From contig NC_079203.1 of the NCBI RefSeq assembly GCF_026745355.1, positions 56,282,141 to 56,346,140 of the forward strand: a stretch of DNA of 64,000 nt. The letters run 5' to 3'. This DNA comes from Beta vulgaris subsp. vulgaris (Eukaryota; Streptophyta; Magnoliopsida; Caryophyllales; Amaranthaceae). How positions within the stretch are numbered: position 1 is the first letter of the stretch; every line of letters begins with the position of its first letter. Below the pieces are notes generated by a model. The model did not search any database. It was not told the DNA's origin and was given only the letters and a program-made list of their open reading frames with translations. Position numbers and translations under genes: made by a program. Shown here piece after piece: positions 47,481 through 60,815 of this stretch.

Positions 47481-48873
47481 AATCATTCTAGGTGAAAGGA
47501 GATCGCTGCCATTACTTGTCTAAAAATGCATTCAAGACTCTTGTCTCTTGGACATAATGCCGTGAAGCAAGTGTCAATGTTTTCGTATGAAATTGCGATA
47601 GAGTGTTGGGGTTCTTGAAGTGATCTTGGAATAGGTTGAATGTGGCTGATGTGATCAAGTCGAAAGAAGTAGGACTTAGTTATTTCCATCTAGTGGTTCA
47701 TGTTCTTGATTAGTTCCCCTATAGGAGTTAGATAGAAGAGTTTGGAACTCGAATTTTCTCCTTTTATTTTGTTTACTTATCTTCTTAATCAATAGCATAT
47801 TCTACTCACTCTATATTTAAAAAATAAGAATGAGGTAGAAATAGTACAAAACTACAGTCAAAGTAAATTATGAAAATAAAAGAGAGAAAATGATGTTATG
47901 TGAGTGAAATGAGGATTTTAGGACTAGGTGAGAGATATAGGTATGAATAAGCTTAGGATGGTTGATTAAGATTTTTATGTAAAATACAAATTGGTTTAAG
48001 AGGTATACGTACGGTAATGAGTAGAACATGTAAGTATTTTAATCTTTCTTACTTATAAAATGGAGGAGAACTTAGATACGAAATTTCATTTTTGGTTTAT
48101 TTTTTTTACTATTCCTAAAATATTGCCGCATGCATAGCGTGTATAAAAAGCTAGTTATTTAATATGCAAACCATTATCCAACAACAAGCTACAACATATA
48201 CTGGTGATGTAATGCCAAATTTGTCAACCCAGAGTATTATATCATAGAGTCTTATCAAATAACCTACCAGTAAGTAGTAGTTATTATTAAAATTAAGTGA
48301 AAAATATGATATTAGAGATATTGGTGATATTATATTAAAAATGATATAATTTCTTACTAGTATATGTTAATGAGAATTAATTATACATAGATTGAGATTA
48401 CTAAAAAAAATATTTTTTGGTGTAGCGGGGGTTGGGAAATAACAACTACTCCCTTCAATGTAAGTTACAAAACCCTTAAATGAATATTCATCCAATGAAG
48501 ATAATCTTAGCATTTTTTTGGGCCTGTTTCAGGAACCCGTGATAAGATGAATTTCTTTTGGGTTGTCATTGTCCAGGGTCACTCACCAGAAGCCCAACAA
48601 GTTCCAACCCCCCTCCCCACCTTCCCCCAACAATATTTAAATTTTTGCTTCCACCAAGATTTGAACTTTGGTCTCCCATCTTGGAGATAGGAAGCCATAC
48701 CATGGACCTAAGAATCCTTGGTTCTTAACATTTATTAATTTCAAATTAATATATAGTATGAATTTGCCATAAATTTTTAATTTATACTACTTTGAAAATT
48801 GTGTCGTGATTAGGCTATATTTTCTGATAAAATTTGGTTGACCCAGTGGTTAATTTACCTACTACTAGAATTT
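47481..48873. other. Non-genic spacer
   Basis: At 48121-48154 a worn Helitron-type end (GCATGCATAGCGTGT..AGCTAG before T) is visible, but no 5' end. A possible SINE relic (minus-strand GTTCAAATCTTGG) lies near 48650. No gene. Confidence 0.4.
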
Positions 48874-48988
48874 TTTTTATCCATATGAGCTATGAAAACA
48901 GTATATAGAAGGAGAAGGGAGATTCGAACTTGTGACCTATTGTTCACAGTACCTAAATCTTAACCAATAGGTCAACATATCCTTGATA
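48874..48988 (-). mobile_element. tRNA-derived SINE (family 1)
   Basis: Minus-strand box B AAGTTCGAATCTCC and A tail (T-run at low coordinate). Flanked by CTACTACTAGAATTT (48859-48873 and 48989-49003). Confidence 0.88.
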
Positions 48989-49071
48989 CTACTACTAGAA
49001 TTTAATGTAACGTGGAATTATATTCAACTAGACATTAACAAGGCAAAAGCTAACAATCTCACATTAACAAT

Positions 49072-52000
49072 TGAAACGGTTGTAAAAGTTGCTCTTATGC
49101 CCGTTCAAAGTCATGGGAGTTCTTAATATACCATCCCATATCCCCTCGAGCCATCCCACGATATTCGGTGCACGGGTCACATGGACGTCTAGAACGTGAC
49201 TAACTACCTTCAATTTTGACTATTTTAGGGCTCCTCCAAGCCCGATCATATTTTTCGCCGAAAACATTCATATGGGGTGTGGCATGACTTATAATGCATT
49301 CTGGGTGCTTCGCACCATCTGAATTGCCCCAGAATGCCACCAAAGGACCATTTATTATTTTGTCGTGTAGCAATGAAATGACCCCGAAACGGTAGTAAAA
49401 AATGTGTTCTTATGCCCGTTTAAAGCCGTGGGAGTCCTAAATATACCATCCCAAGTCCCCTTGAGGCATCCTACGATATTCAGTGCACGGGTCTCGTGGA
49501 CGTTTAAAAGCGTGACTTATAACCTTCAATTTTGACTGTTTTATGGCTCATCTAGGCCCGGTCATATGTTTCGCTAAAAACCTTCCTATGGAGTGTGGCA
49601 CGACTTATAATGCGTCCTGGGTGCTTCGCACCATTTGAATTACCCCAAAATAGTTTTAAAAGTCGTTCTTGTGCTTGTTCAATAATGTGGGAGTATTTAC
49701 TATATCCTCTCATGTCCCCACAAGGCATTTCACGACATCCGGTGAACGAGCCCCAGAGACAACTAAAAGCGTGACTTATACAATTCAATTTCGACCATAT
49801 TACAGCTCCTCGAGTCCCGGTCATATTTTTCACCGAAAACATTCCTATGGGCCGGAGTGCGGCACGACTTATAATGCATACCAGATGCTGTGCGCCATAT
49901 GAATTGCCCAGAATGCTACCAAACGACCCATTAATTATTTTGTGGTGCACCCTCAAAATGGCCCCGAATCAGTCGTAAAAGCAATTCTTATGCCTGTTCA
50001 AAGATGTGGGAGTCGTTAATATATCCTCCATGTCCCCACGAGGCATTTCATTACATTCGGTGAACGAACCCTGGGGATATCCAAAAGCGTGACTTATAGG
50101 CTTCAATTTCAACCGTTTTAAGGTTCCTCGAGTCCCAGTCATATTTTTCACAAAAAACCATACTATGGGGTGTGACACGACTTATAATACATCCCGTGGT
50201 GTTTCGTAGCATCTGAATTACCCCAGAATGCCACCAAATGACCCATTTATTATTTTGTCGTGCAGCCACGGAATGACCCCGAAACGGTCATAAAAGTTGT
50301 CCCTCTGTCCGTTCAAAGTCGTAGGAGTCTTTAATATATACCATCCCATGTCCCCTCGAGGTATCTCACGATATTCAGTGCACACGTCCCGTGAACGTCT
50401 AAAAGCGTGACTTATAACCTTATATTTTGAACGTTTTAGGGCTCCACCAGGACGATCATATTTTTCGCCGAAATCCTTCCTATGGGGTGTGTCACGACTT
50501 ATAATGCATCCTCGGTGCTTCGCACCATCTGAATTTCCCAAATACCATCAAACCACCCATATATCATTTTGTCGTGCACCCACGGAATGGCCCCGAACCG
50601 GTCATAAAAGTTGTTCTTATTCTCGTTCAAAGCCGTGGGGGTTCTTTATATACCATCCCATATCCCCTCGAGGCATCTCACGATATTCAGTGCACAGGTC
50701 CTGTGAACGTCTAAAAGCATGACTTATAACCTTATATTTTGACCGTTTTAGGGATCCTTCGGGTCCGGACATGTTTTTCGTCGAAAACTTTCCTATGGGT
50801 GAGGCACGCTTATAATGCATCCCGGGCTTCGCACCATCTGAATTACCCCTAAAATACCATCAAACCACCATTTATGATTTTGTTGTGCAACCACCGAATG
50901 ACCCGAAATGGTCGTAAAAGTTGTTTTTATTCCCGTTCAAAGCAATGGGAATTCTTAATATACCATCCCATGTCCCCTCGAGGCATCCCACGACATTCGG
51001 TGTACGGGCCCCGTGGACGTCTAGAAGCGTGACTTATAATCTTCAATTTTAACCGTTTTAGGGCTCCTCCTGGCCCGGTCATATTTTTCGCCGAAAACCT
51101 TCCTATGGGGTACGGCACGACTTATATTGCATCCCGGTTGCTTCGCACCATCTGAAACGCCTCAGAATCCCACGAAACAACCCATTTATTGTTTTGTCGT
51201 GCAACCACAGAATGACCCCGAAATTATCGTAAAAAATGTGTTCTTATGCCCGTTGTATGCCATGGGAGTACTAAATATACCATCCCATGTCCCCTCGAGG
51301 CATCCCACAACATTCAATGCAAGGGTCCCGTGAACGTCTAAAAGCATAACTTGTAGCCTTCAATTTGAACGTTTTAGGGCTCCTCATGTCCTCGTCATAT
51401 TTTTCGCCGAAAACCTTACTATGGGGTGAGACACGACTTACAATACATCCTGGGTGCTTTGTACCATCTGAATAACCCTTGAATGACACCAAACGACCCA
51501 TTAATTTAATTTTGTTGTGCATCCACAAAATGATCCCGAAACTGTCGTAAAATATGCTGGCTCTTATGCCTAATCAAAGCTGTGGGGTCCTAAATATACC
51601 ATCCCATGTCCCCTCAAGGCATCCCATGACATTCGGTGCATGGTTGTCGTTGACGTCTTAAAGCGTTACTTATAGCTTTCAATTTTGACCGTTTTAGGGG
51701 TTCTCCGGTCCCGGTCATATTTTTTCTTGAAAACCTTCCTATGGGGTGTGGCACGATTTATAATGCATCATGGGTGCTTTGCACCATATTAATTGCCCCA
51801 GAATGCCACCAAACGACCCATTTATTATTTTGTCGTGTAGCTACGGAATGACCCTGAAACGGTCGTAAAAGTTGTTCTTATCCCCGTTCAAAGTTGTGGC
51901 AGTTCTTAATATATCATCCCATATCCCCTCGAGCGATCCTATGAAATTCGGTGCACGGGTCTCGTGGACGTTTAAAACCGTGATTTCAATTTTCGTTTTA

Positions 52001-52362
52001 GTGCTCCTCCGGGCCCGGTAATATTTTTCACCGAAACCTTCCTATGGAGTGCGGCATGACTTATATTGCATCCTGGGTGCTTCGCACCAACTTAATTGCC
52101 CAAGAATGCCACCAAACAACCTATTTATTATTTTGTCATGCAGCTACAGATAGACCCTGAAACGGTCATAAAAGTTGTTCTTATGTTCGTTCAAAGACGT
52201 AGGAGTCCTTAATATACCATCTCATGTCCTCTCGAGGCATCCCACGACATTCGGTACACGGGTCCCGTGGACGTTTAGAAGCGTGATCTCTAGCTTTCAA
52301 AATTGACCGTTTTAGGGCTTCTCCGACCCCGGTCATATATTTCGCCGAAAACCTTCCTATCG
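49072..52362. repeat. Satellite array, about 315-bp unit, about 10.5 copies
   Basis: The phrase GTTCTTATGCCCGTTC recurs at about 49093, 49408, 49668, 49985, 50300, 50614, 50921, 51240, 51552, 51876 and 52177. Spacing is 301-324 bp, except one unit shortened to 260. Each unit also has CCCCTCGAGGCATC, TTTTTCGCCGAAAAC and TGCTTCGCACCATCTGAAT. Copies are visibly diverged. Antisense frames of 60-130 codons recur with a shared pattern (GGALKR..ISHAF..PRGDMGWYI), but indels interrupt them between units. Not recognised as a known satellite. Confidence 0.93.
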
Positions 52363-54440
52363 GGTCGCCGGTGGTGTTGTACGTACAACAGCTCGACGAA
52401 GGAGAGGAGCGAGAGAGAGAGTGCGATGAAGGAGAGAGAGTACGAGGATGTTGGTGGCCGGCGAAGCTCCGGCGAGCGGCGGCCGAGGCAGGGGCTGCGA
52501 GAAAATTGGGGAAAGTTTGGAGGATGGTGGGGAATGGTGGGAGGGAGAGGAAAGCTTGGAGGTTCATCCATGGAGGAGGGTGGGAGGAAGGAGAGAAACT
52601 GAAGAAAGAGAAAAAAAAAGTTAACGGCGTTAGGGTTCTGTCAAGAGTAAGGGTATTTTAGACCCAAACACAAACCTCGGGGGTATCTGAGGAATTCCCT
52701 AAATGTGAGGGGTAATTTGGAAATTACATCAAACCTCAGGAGTACTTGAGGAAATTTCCCTAATTTTGTTTTTCGAATCCTACTACTCTCATTTTCCTTT
52801 ATTGATAGGTGTGTAGTGCACCTAGAAAAAATAAATAACATCAATGACATAAGTAACCTCTAGATCTTATAATGTATTGCATGATACTGAATTACAAAGT
52901 AATAATATAATAGTAATAATATATTTTATAAAAGATAAGATCTTGTAAATAAGTTCAGATCAGATCAGATAAGTTGAGATCAGAAAATTTCAGGTGAACT
53001 AAACATAGCCTAAGTCAGGGCCGATCACATAGAGAGAAAGTTGTTCATGATTAGCACTTAAATAATGGTAAGACTAAATGAGATTAATATCAAGAATAAT
53101 GGTGGAATTAACTATACTAAATCATATCAAAATAAAAGACTATAGAGTTAAGTATCCCCACTAGCATGAATTAATACAATAATACTTCCTACCCCAAACT
53201 AATTAATTAAATATTCACAAGAAAAAATACTCCTATATAATACCATAAACCTCTCCCGAGTATCTATGGCTTACCTAATATATATATGCACTCAAGCCTA
53301 CTCTTGTGAAATCATGCAAATTAAAGACATTACATGTGACACTCTTACTTCGTAACAATCCATTCTACCTATTCCCATGGAGAACTTCATGTCCTTAGTT
53401 GAAATATTCAAATCCGTCAAAATCCAACTCCCGTTGTGATCAAGACAATGGAATCATATGCACGATCAATTAAGCAAGAACAATTAAGCAATTAATTTGA
53501 GAATTTAAAGGTATAATCATGAATTAATTCACACTAGGGTTCAACTTAACCATATATCATAAACTATGCAAGCATAATTTAAATAAATAAAAATAGAGAA
53601 TAATAATAAAACATCATAATAGAAAACAAGGAGAAAAGAAGAAGAAAAGAAATACTTGAATTAATGAAAGAAAGACAAAGTCTTGAAAAACAATGTAGAT
53701 TTACAAGTTTCTCTCTATAAAAACCCTAAGTATAAATTTATAATGATGATATAATATCTAAGCCGTTGAAAATTAGGTTCAAAGTCCTATTTATAAGCTA
53801 AGAATAATATAAACCGACATAAGTTAGATCACGTGGAAGATATGACATTACACCAGGTTGCACAGGCAATAACAACTTCTTGCACGGACGTACAGGGTTG
53901 TGTACGGTCGAGCGAAATCTCGCTCGATCGTGCGAGTAAGGCAGAAACTTTTGTGGCTTGATTTCAGCAGGTTGCACGTACGTGTACACATCCGCACTGG
54001 CGTGCGAGCAACGCAGAGGTTTTAGCTCAATTTTGAACATCTATGACTTTTGATCTAGAGATTTTTTTTGTACATGTAATATATCGTTGGAAATATCTTG
54101 AAGCCTAGTTTCCAACCCAGTTAGAATTACCTCATTATCATTCTTGTATCAAAAATTATGAATAAAATGGTGCAGAAGTGTCATATTTCGCACAAGTACA
54201 CAAAATCGTATGTATCTTTTTCACTTTCAATCCGTTTTGGGCACACGATATATCGTGTTGAAGGTCATCTACGTGCCTTAATCATCATGTCTTCAAATAG
54301 GAGTCCAAAGTACCTGAGATTACATCAAGAAATCAAATAATCCGTGAACGCATCGTAACTTATGAAAAGAGACCTAAATATGCATAAATGCAATGTAAAT
54401 GCTCTAATGTTACATGAAAATGAACCCGAATATGCAAGTA
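52363..54440. other. Non-genic; GC/purine-rich segment then AT-rich spacer
   Basis: 52363-52610 is GAGAG and CGGCG-rich with open frames on both strands lacking any domain. 52640-52770 has CCTCGGGGGTATCTGAGGAA-like repeats of unknown origin. 53800-54030 has CGTGCGAG/TGCACG motifs. No gene is supported. Confidence 0.4.
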
Positions 54441-54600
54441 AAGGATGTTAGAATATGCACTTATCATTAATCTCCGTGAAAAATGAAAAGTAAAGTGAGC
54501 ACTATATTATAAGATAGAGGTAGTATAATATAAGAGAAATTGGTGGGATATGCCAAAAGAAAATTAAAAACTTGACATGAATGACAGACTGGATTGCAAA
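54440..54600. repeat. Right-arm block matching 15270-15440
   Basis: Inverted partner of the left-arm sequence containing TTGACATGAATGACA on this strand. Its continuation lies beyond the LINE, at 57215. Confidence 0.7.
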
Positions 54601-54624
54601 AGGTACACTTCTTTTTAAGAAGTT

Positions 54625-56335
54625 TTTTTTTTTTGATAATTTGGGATTGTTTTATTGATTTCAAAGGTCCGCTAAATGAAGTGGCCATTATTACAGAGGA
54701 TTACAAATCCTATTTTCACATAAGAAAAGCTACAAATTTTCAACTAGAGAACTATTACAACCATGCAATAAATTCATCATGCCTGGAAAGACCTTGTTTT
54801 GCTAAAAAGTCTGCAACTCCATTGGATTCTCTCCTTTGATGTACGATTTCAATACCCTCATTGGCAGCCATTGCATTCTTGATGTAGTTTATAATGAAAT
54901 TGATATTCCAAGGCCCAATTGAGACTCCATTACACCATTTAACCGCGTTCACAGAATCCGATTCCACAATGATCAGATGGCTAGGGGAACAGTAATCCAA
55001 GGAGGAGGAGATTTTGATTGCTCGCTCTCTGGATGGCTAGGATTTCAGCATGATTTATTTCCATGAATGGAATTGGTGATGAGAAAAGGCACAGAAATTT
55101 TCCCTCATGATCACGAAGGACACCTCCTATGGCAGCCTTGGAGTCACATATTTTCATTGAGGCATCCACATTCCATTTGAGGATGTGTGGATGGGGAGGG
55201 GCCCACAACAAAGGGGGTCGAGGAGTGAGAGATGAAACTAGCTTTGATGGGATCATGGACCATTTGAGACAGTGGGGGGATCGGATTACTTCTGATGAGC
55301 TATAGGGGAAAGGGTCTCCCCAACCTTGTATCCACCAACTTAATCTTAAAAGAATCAGTTCTTGGAGTTGAGGCAGTGAGCATGATTTCTCCTCAAAACA
55401 TCTATTATTTCTCTCTTTCCATAAAGTCCACAATATTATGGGGAAGCTAGCAGCCCATACTTTCTTGAAAAAAGTATTATTTTTTGGGAAATACCATTGA
55501 TGAAAAACTCCATAGGGAGAGCTAGGAGGGCACCATTGAAGACCTCAAAGGTTCAACCACCAACACCATAATTTTCAGGCAAAAGGACAATGAAGAAAAA
55601 TATGCTCACTGGATTCCAAAGCTGACGTACATAGGACACAAAAGCCAGCTGATTGATCAATAACCCCGATTCGGATGAGTTTGTCTTTGGTATTCATTTT
55701 ACCAAGGAGGGCGAGCCAACAGAATATTTCAATTCTGTATGGAATAAGATTTCGCCATAATCCAGAAAATAGTTTCTGAGGCCCAAAGCTGCCGTTTTTT
55801 GCAAGTTCCAGTGAGAAAGATTTCACAGAGAAATCGCCCTTTTTGTGAGGAGACCAGATGAGAGAATCATTTTCATTGGGGGCTAGGAATACCTGTGAGA
55901 GGAGTTGATGAAGGTGTGAGAGTTTCGCATTATCTCGTGGCCTTAGCGGGCGACTCCAATCGAGAGTCCAGTTCCATTTAGCCCATCCCATAAACAAAGG
56001 GACGCCACTAGGGCATTTTTGGAGGTGCTCAGCCGGAATAATCTGGGGCAAATAAACTTCAGTGGAGAATCATATACCCAGCAATCATGCCAAAAGAAGG
56101 AACTCAGGCCATTTTCAATTTTCTTTCGGATTTTGGATTTAATGAGGGCCTTTGCTTGGGGATGTGAGAGCAAAGCATTACAAATGGATCGCCATGGGCC
56201 TCCAGAGATGGGGGTATGGATATCAAAGGCCGAAAAAAGAGGCCCATAGTTATATTTCTCTTGAACTAAGTTGCACCAGAGAGGAAGCGGGTTTTTTAAA
56301 TATCGCCAGACCCACTTTGCTAGAAGGGCGAGATT
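54625..56335 (-). mobile_element. 5'-truncated LINE (zf-RVT and RNase H)
   Basis: Minus-strand LINE 3' portion with poly-T (A tail) at 54625 and target duplication TTTTTAAGAAGTT (54612-54624 and 56336-56348). Encoded pieces in order: a zf-RVT domain (CWLALLGKMNTKDKLIRIGV; CVLCTSALESSEHIFLHCPF; 55575-56051) and RNase H in two frames. RNase H shows LKWNVDASMKI with the first Asp, INHAEI with the Glu, then ESDSVNAVKW and SNGVADFLA with the later Asp residues (54755-55433), with a frameshift near 54990. Endonuclease and reverse transcriptase are lost by truncation. Confidence 0.93.
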
Positions 56336-56720
56336 TTTTTAAGAAGTTGATAGTAGGAACTTCGAGTCTTGGCAAATTGCTAACATTTTAGAAGAAATCA
56401 AGCTCCTACTACAGAACTTCGAGCCATGACAAATCAAACATGTTATCAAGAAGCAAATAGAGCGCCAAATTGAATAGCTAATAACGTAGGGTAAAATTTT
56501 GAATCATGTATGCATCCTCCATTGGTAAGTGCTTCTAGATCTAATCAGCTACACAACCTGTTGGCCATCCCAATAAAATCTTAGCAAGCAATAATAAAAA
56601 AATATACCCCACAATTCAGGTGTGTCGCGTGTCAGTGGAGATACGCCTTGTGGTTGTGGACCGGATACCTGATATTCTATATATATTGGCTTTTTCATTA
56701 TCTGACACACGCTCTACTAG

Positions 56721-56876
56721 GGAAAAAACTTGGTTAACCCACCGGGTAGACTACCCACCCCATAATGTAAGGTTGTGGTAATTATGATAGTGGAATCCAA
56801 CTAGACTTAAATACTAATATTTTAATTGTCTATTAGTAGCGGATAGTCTACCCGGTGGGTTACTCAAGCAATGTCC
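56721..56876. mobile_element. 156-bp Mutator-like MITE
   Basis: Inverted ends GGAAAAAACTTGGTTAACCC and GGACATTGCTTGAGTAACCC continue into CACCGGGTAGACTA. Flanked by the 9-bp duplication CTCTACTAG (56712-56720, 56877-56885). Confidence 0.82.
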
Positions 56877-56934
56877 CTCTACTAGATATATATGGTGTAC
56901 TTCATAGCCAATCTATAGAATGCAAACATTCATA

Positions 56935-57152
56935 CTTCCTCCGTTTTTTATTAGATGTTACACTTTTCAAATCACGGACTTCTAGGTAATTTTTGGAATG
57001 GAGAGAGATAGAGAAGAATGAAAAACAAAAGGCCCCATGTGAACATGTGATAGGATAGAGATAGAGAGAAGTTATTATCAAAAATAAAAGTGTAACATCT
57101 AATTTAAAATTTCCTAAAATAGAAAGTGTAACATCTAAAAAAACGGAGGAAG
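56935..57152. mobile_element. Stowaway-like MITE
   Basis: CTTCCTCCGTTTTTT to AAAAACGGAGGAAG with TA flanks; 218 bp. Confidence 0.82.
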
Positions 57153-57214
57153 TATATGATTTTAATTTTTAAATGTAGTATGTATCATCTCCACATACCC
57201 AACAACTAACTTGG

Positions 57215-57790
57215 ATAAACTAAACCTAATAAGATTGATTATCACTAGCCAATGCACATAGACTATATTACCAATATGAGAGTATTGACTTATTGAGTAT
57301 ACTTCATGTTTGATTAATATGTCAAATATTGATTGATATCTCTATTATATTAGTTTAAGCTATGATGATAAATTGAAATATAATTCAATCCCAATATGCT
57401 TCGAAACGAGACCTAGTCAATTATTACTCTTCACTCATATACTACCTCCGTTTCTTTTTAATTGTTACACTTACACTTTTCACACATGCCGATGCACTAT
57501 TTTGAGCCTTTATATCTCTAATTTTGTATTTGTAAAAAATATAAAAACTACATATTAATAAAATACATACTAATACGAATCTAACAAGATCCCACATGAC
57601 TATGTTTTTATTCACGTATAAATCACAAACGAGGGTCAAAGTGCAATTTGTTAAAGGTGTAAAATGTCAAAGTGCAACAATTAAAAAGAAACGGAGGTAG
57701 TATATGATAACCTAATTAATCTGAACCAACCGATTTAAATGACCTGCTTATTAGTTATAAACAGCTCTGCAGTGGACCGAAAAGTTATGA
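57215..57790. repeat. Right-arm block matching 14990-15265
   Basis: Inverted partner of the left arm, interrupted by the MITE 57442-57699. Contains AACCGATTTAAATGACC and GCAGTGGACCGAAAAGTTAT. Confidence 0.75.
57442..57699. mobile_element. Stowaway-like MITE (complete relative of the decarboxylase 3' MITE)
   Basis: CTACCTCCGTTTCTTTTTAA to AAGAAACGGAGGTAG, TA flanks. Its first 150 bp match 23104-23260. Confidence 0.85.
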
Positions 57791-57799
57791 CCCATGACA

Positions 57800-59640
57800 T
57801 AACTGTATGGTACTAGCGTTTGAGGTAGCGGTTAGCAATTTGACAAGATTAAAACGCTACTTAAGAAAATTAGGAGTGTTTGGTAAGGTAGTGATTATAG
57901 TAGCGGGTAACAGTTGGAGTGAATTATGAGTAGCGGTTGTGGAACGTTACTAAAGTAACGTTTGAGATTTTGAGGTAGCGGTCTAGCAAATAAATACTAT
58001 ATAATAGCATAAGGTAGAATTATTAACCAATATTTTTTATTTCTTTTTTCTTCTCTGTTTATAAATTGTTTTATTTTACGGCAATTCAATGTTTATTTTA
58101 CATTAGCAGAGATGTAATTTAAATATTTATCGTAAAGATAAGATATTTTACAAGTATTTTAGTAAAATTGGTAATATACATAATTTTTCGAAGGGTTGAA
58201 TATTTTCTTAAATTTATACATTTCTTTGAGCAGCTAAAAAGTCCTATATTCCTTTTTGTGTAACTTCTTTGAAAAATAAATCTTGAATTTAACTATTAAA
58301 CGAACATATGAAATTGTTGTAGTTAATTTCATATTAGAATAAATGTCATTTATTATCTTTTATAGTTTCAACAATTACTTTTGCTAAACACTTTTAATTA
58401 AACAACTAATTTAATCGTTGATCGTTGAAATCTACTAGTAGACAGTTAGCAACTACTTCCAACAACTATATCTACTACAACTGCTAACAGTTACTAGAAA
58501 CCGCTAATTTTGCCAAACATGTAATATCTTCTGTGCTGATTTGGGAAATTATTTTTACTAACGTTGGCATCACCGCAACAGATTTGGTAAGTGGAAAATT
58601 CTACGTGTTAGAATTGCTTGCACGCGACGTGTTTAATTGGGTTTGTTAATCTAATGCCTTAAATCTTAATGTCAGTTGTTGGAATTGATGTGCTTGCTGG
58701 ACAATTGCTCAGTCGTGTCTCGTCACTCGTGTGTGCGTGAATCTCGTGTTAACGTGGAAGATCAAAGAAGAAACAAAATCAATTATTTTAGAAGAAAATC
58801 AATTAATTTAGAAGAAACGCATTTTACGACCTTGTATATAAAAAGATACCATCAACATATTCGTGATGCCGCATAATTTAAAATTTAGGTTATGTTTGGC
58901 AATAGAGTTTAGAGTTTAGCGGTTAGAGTTTAAAATTTGCTGTTAGAGTTTTAATTTTTTATTTAACAGATTTGACTGCTAATTTGACAACTTTTTTTAT
59001 TATAAATGTGTTTAGTAACAATTAGCTTATTGCTAAAAACTTATTGTCATTTGTTTGAATAAAATATATATATTTTAATACAATGTGTAGTAGTTTTATT
59101 AGAGGCAAAAAAGTCATTGAAAATATTTGTACCTAATCCTCTAAAGAAAAAGCTCCTATTATGAGCTTTTTCATTTTTAGAGTTTTCATTCCAAAATTCT
59201 TTCTAAAACTCTATTTTATCAAACACCCCTTTTAGAGTTTTTGACTAGTCAAAACTCTAAAAGTGATCCAAAACTCTAATTGCCAAACATCCCCGTATTC
59301 TTCATCATATGTTTATAAATTAAAATATATAGAAAAATAGTTTTACACTAAGATTAAACTAAATTATGATGCTTTATACGAATTTTTTGCTAATACAGTT
59401 ACGAAATAAAACGAAGCATCCTCTTTTATCGACTTGTCACATATTCCTATCGAAATGTCTATTATTGGGATTAAACTCGTGATTATGTACTGTCTTGAAA
59501 TTCGTGATTCGGTAATTGTGCAAGTCATTATCCAACAATACAACTATTATTTATGCTTGTAATGAAATGCCAATTTTGACACGCAGAGTATTATATCATA
59601 TAGTATAACTACGAAATAATTTAGTCCCTTACAATCTGAA
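57800..59640. repeat. 1.4-kb repeat, inverted copy
   Basis: Opposite-orientation copy of 5196-6640, expanded by the MITE at 58887-59296 and by TAGCGG-rich sequence at 57810-58000. Confidence 0.7.
58887..59296. mobile_element. Foldback MITE inside the repeat
   Basis: Ends GGTTATGTTTGGCAATAGAG and, inverted, GGGGATGTTTGGCAATTAGAG. The left-arm repeat copies (6345-6370) lack it, so it inserted after duplication. About 410 bp, non-coding. Confidence 0.75.
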
Positions 59641-59689
59641 ACTGAAATGTTTAGTACTCCTTAACTAGGCCGGTTGGAACATAAGGTGT

Positions 59690-60285
59690 CTGGGAGATTG
59701 TTGAGAAAGGTTATACAGGAACCAAAGATGAGTCTAACTTTAACCAAACGAAGAAAGAAGCATTAGATAATGAGAGGAAAAAGGATCGGAATGCACTTAC
59801 TGTCATCCATCAAGATTTGGATGATGATATATGTTTGAGAAAGTTGCTAATGCAACTAGTTCCAAACAAGCAGGGGATACTCTACAAAACTCATTTGAGG
59901 GAGTAAATAGAGTAAAGAAGGTTCGACTCCAAACTCTAAGAGGAGAATTTGAAAAACTTTAGATGTTAGAGAAAGAATCCATCTCATATTATTTCACAAG
60001 AGTTTTAAACGTTGTGAACTAAATGAAGAGGCTTGGAGAATCGATGGAAGATTCTCGCGTAGTAGAAAAAAATATTGCGTTCGCTTAATTTTGATTTTGA
60101 CCACGTAGTCGTTGCTATCGAAGTGTCAAATAATGACTCGGATTCGATGACAATCGATGAATTAAATGGGTCTCTTTGAGCCCATGAGCAATGAATGGTT
60201 AAGAAAGAAAAAAAAGGAACATGAGCAGCAGGTGCTGCAAGCCAGAGTATCCTTTAATGATAAAGGAGTTACACGTGATAAATAA
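59690..60285 (+). pseudogene. copia-type gag remnant (right)
   Basis: Inverted partner of 12901-13580, further decayed with several stops and indels. It contains the codons for LRKLLMQLVPNKQ and LQTLRGEFEKL. It lies between the repeat copy and the acetyltransferase upstream region, the same order as in the left arm. Confidence 0.7.
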
Positions 60286-60646
60286 AATTGAATTAACTTT
60301 GTAATATACACAAAAATTTTGTAATTTATAATTGGTTATTTTTATCTCTTTGTTCGAATGCAAGAGCAATAATTTTTCTCAACGTACAACTAATATACTT
60401 CTAACTATGATTTGAATTAATTGCCTTCTTCTTCTCAAAAAAAGTACGAAAAATTAATTGCCTTCTAAAAATTACAATGATCTTCAAAGATATGTTGGTC
60501 AATCCAATTTATCTTATTGGTGGGCAAGATTGTCTTTATCTTAACTTTCTTCAGTTCCTTGCATTATTACTTTTAAATCTATTTTCTAGAAATATGATTG
60601 TAACTAGGCTATATGCCTATATTGATATGTGTTATTTTGTAATTCT
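60286..60646. other. Non-genic spacer
   Basis: AT-rich; a 76-codon frame at 60477 has no recognisable domain. Confidence 0.4.
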
Positions 60647-60815
60647 TTTTTTTTTTGTGATCAAAAAGGGGACAAAAACCCCAAACCAACGCAAAGAAAC
60701 AAATTAGGAAAAACTAAAATAAAGCAACTAAAGCAAACTAAAATAAACTATTCAAACCACTACTGCAACTTCCTACTTTAGCCAGATTTAAGAGGACACT
60801 CTATTGATGACTTGA
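60647..60815 (-). mobile_element. Short retroposed fragment with long target duplication
   Basis: A T-run at the low-coordinate end and flanking repeats TGTTATTTTGTAATTCT (60630-60646 and 60816-60832) mark a LINE-mediated insertion. The body (GTGATCAAAAAGGGG..) resembles no pol III gene and may be a LINE 3' end. Confidence 0.72.

Noticed and set aside
49552..51528. A series of 60-134-codon minus-strand frames as separate genes
   Set aside because: They repeat with the satellite unit and are broken by indels between units; no domain was recognised.
52181..52661. Overlapping frames on both strands
   Set aside because: Purine-rich GC segment next to the satellite; open on both strands by composition.
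54755..56051. Host RNase H-like gene
   Set aside because: The zf-RVT and RNase H order, A tail and target duplication show it is a truncated LINE.
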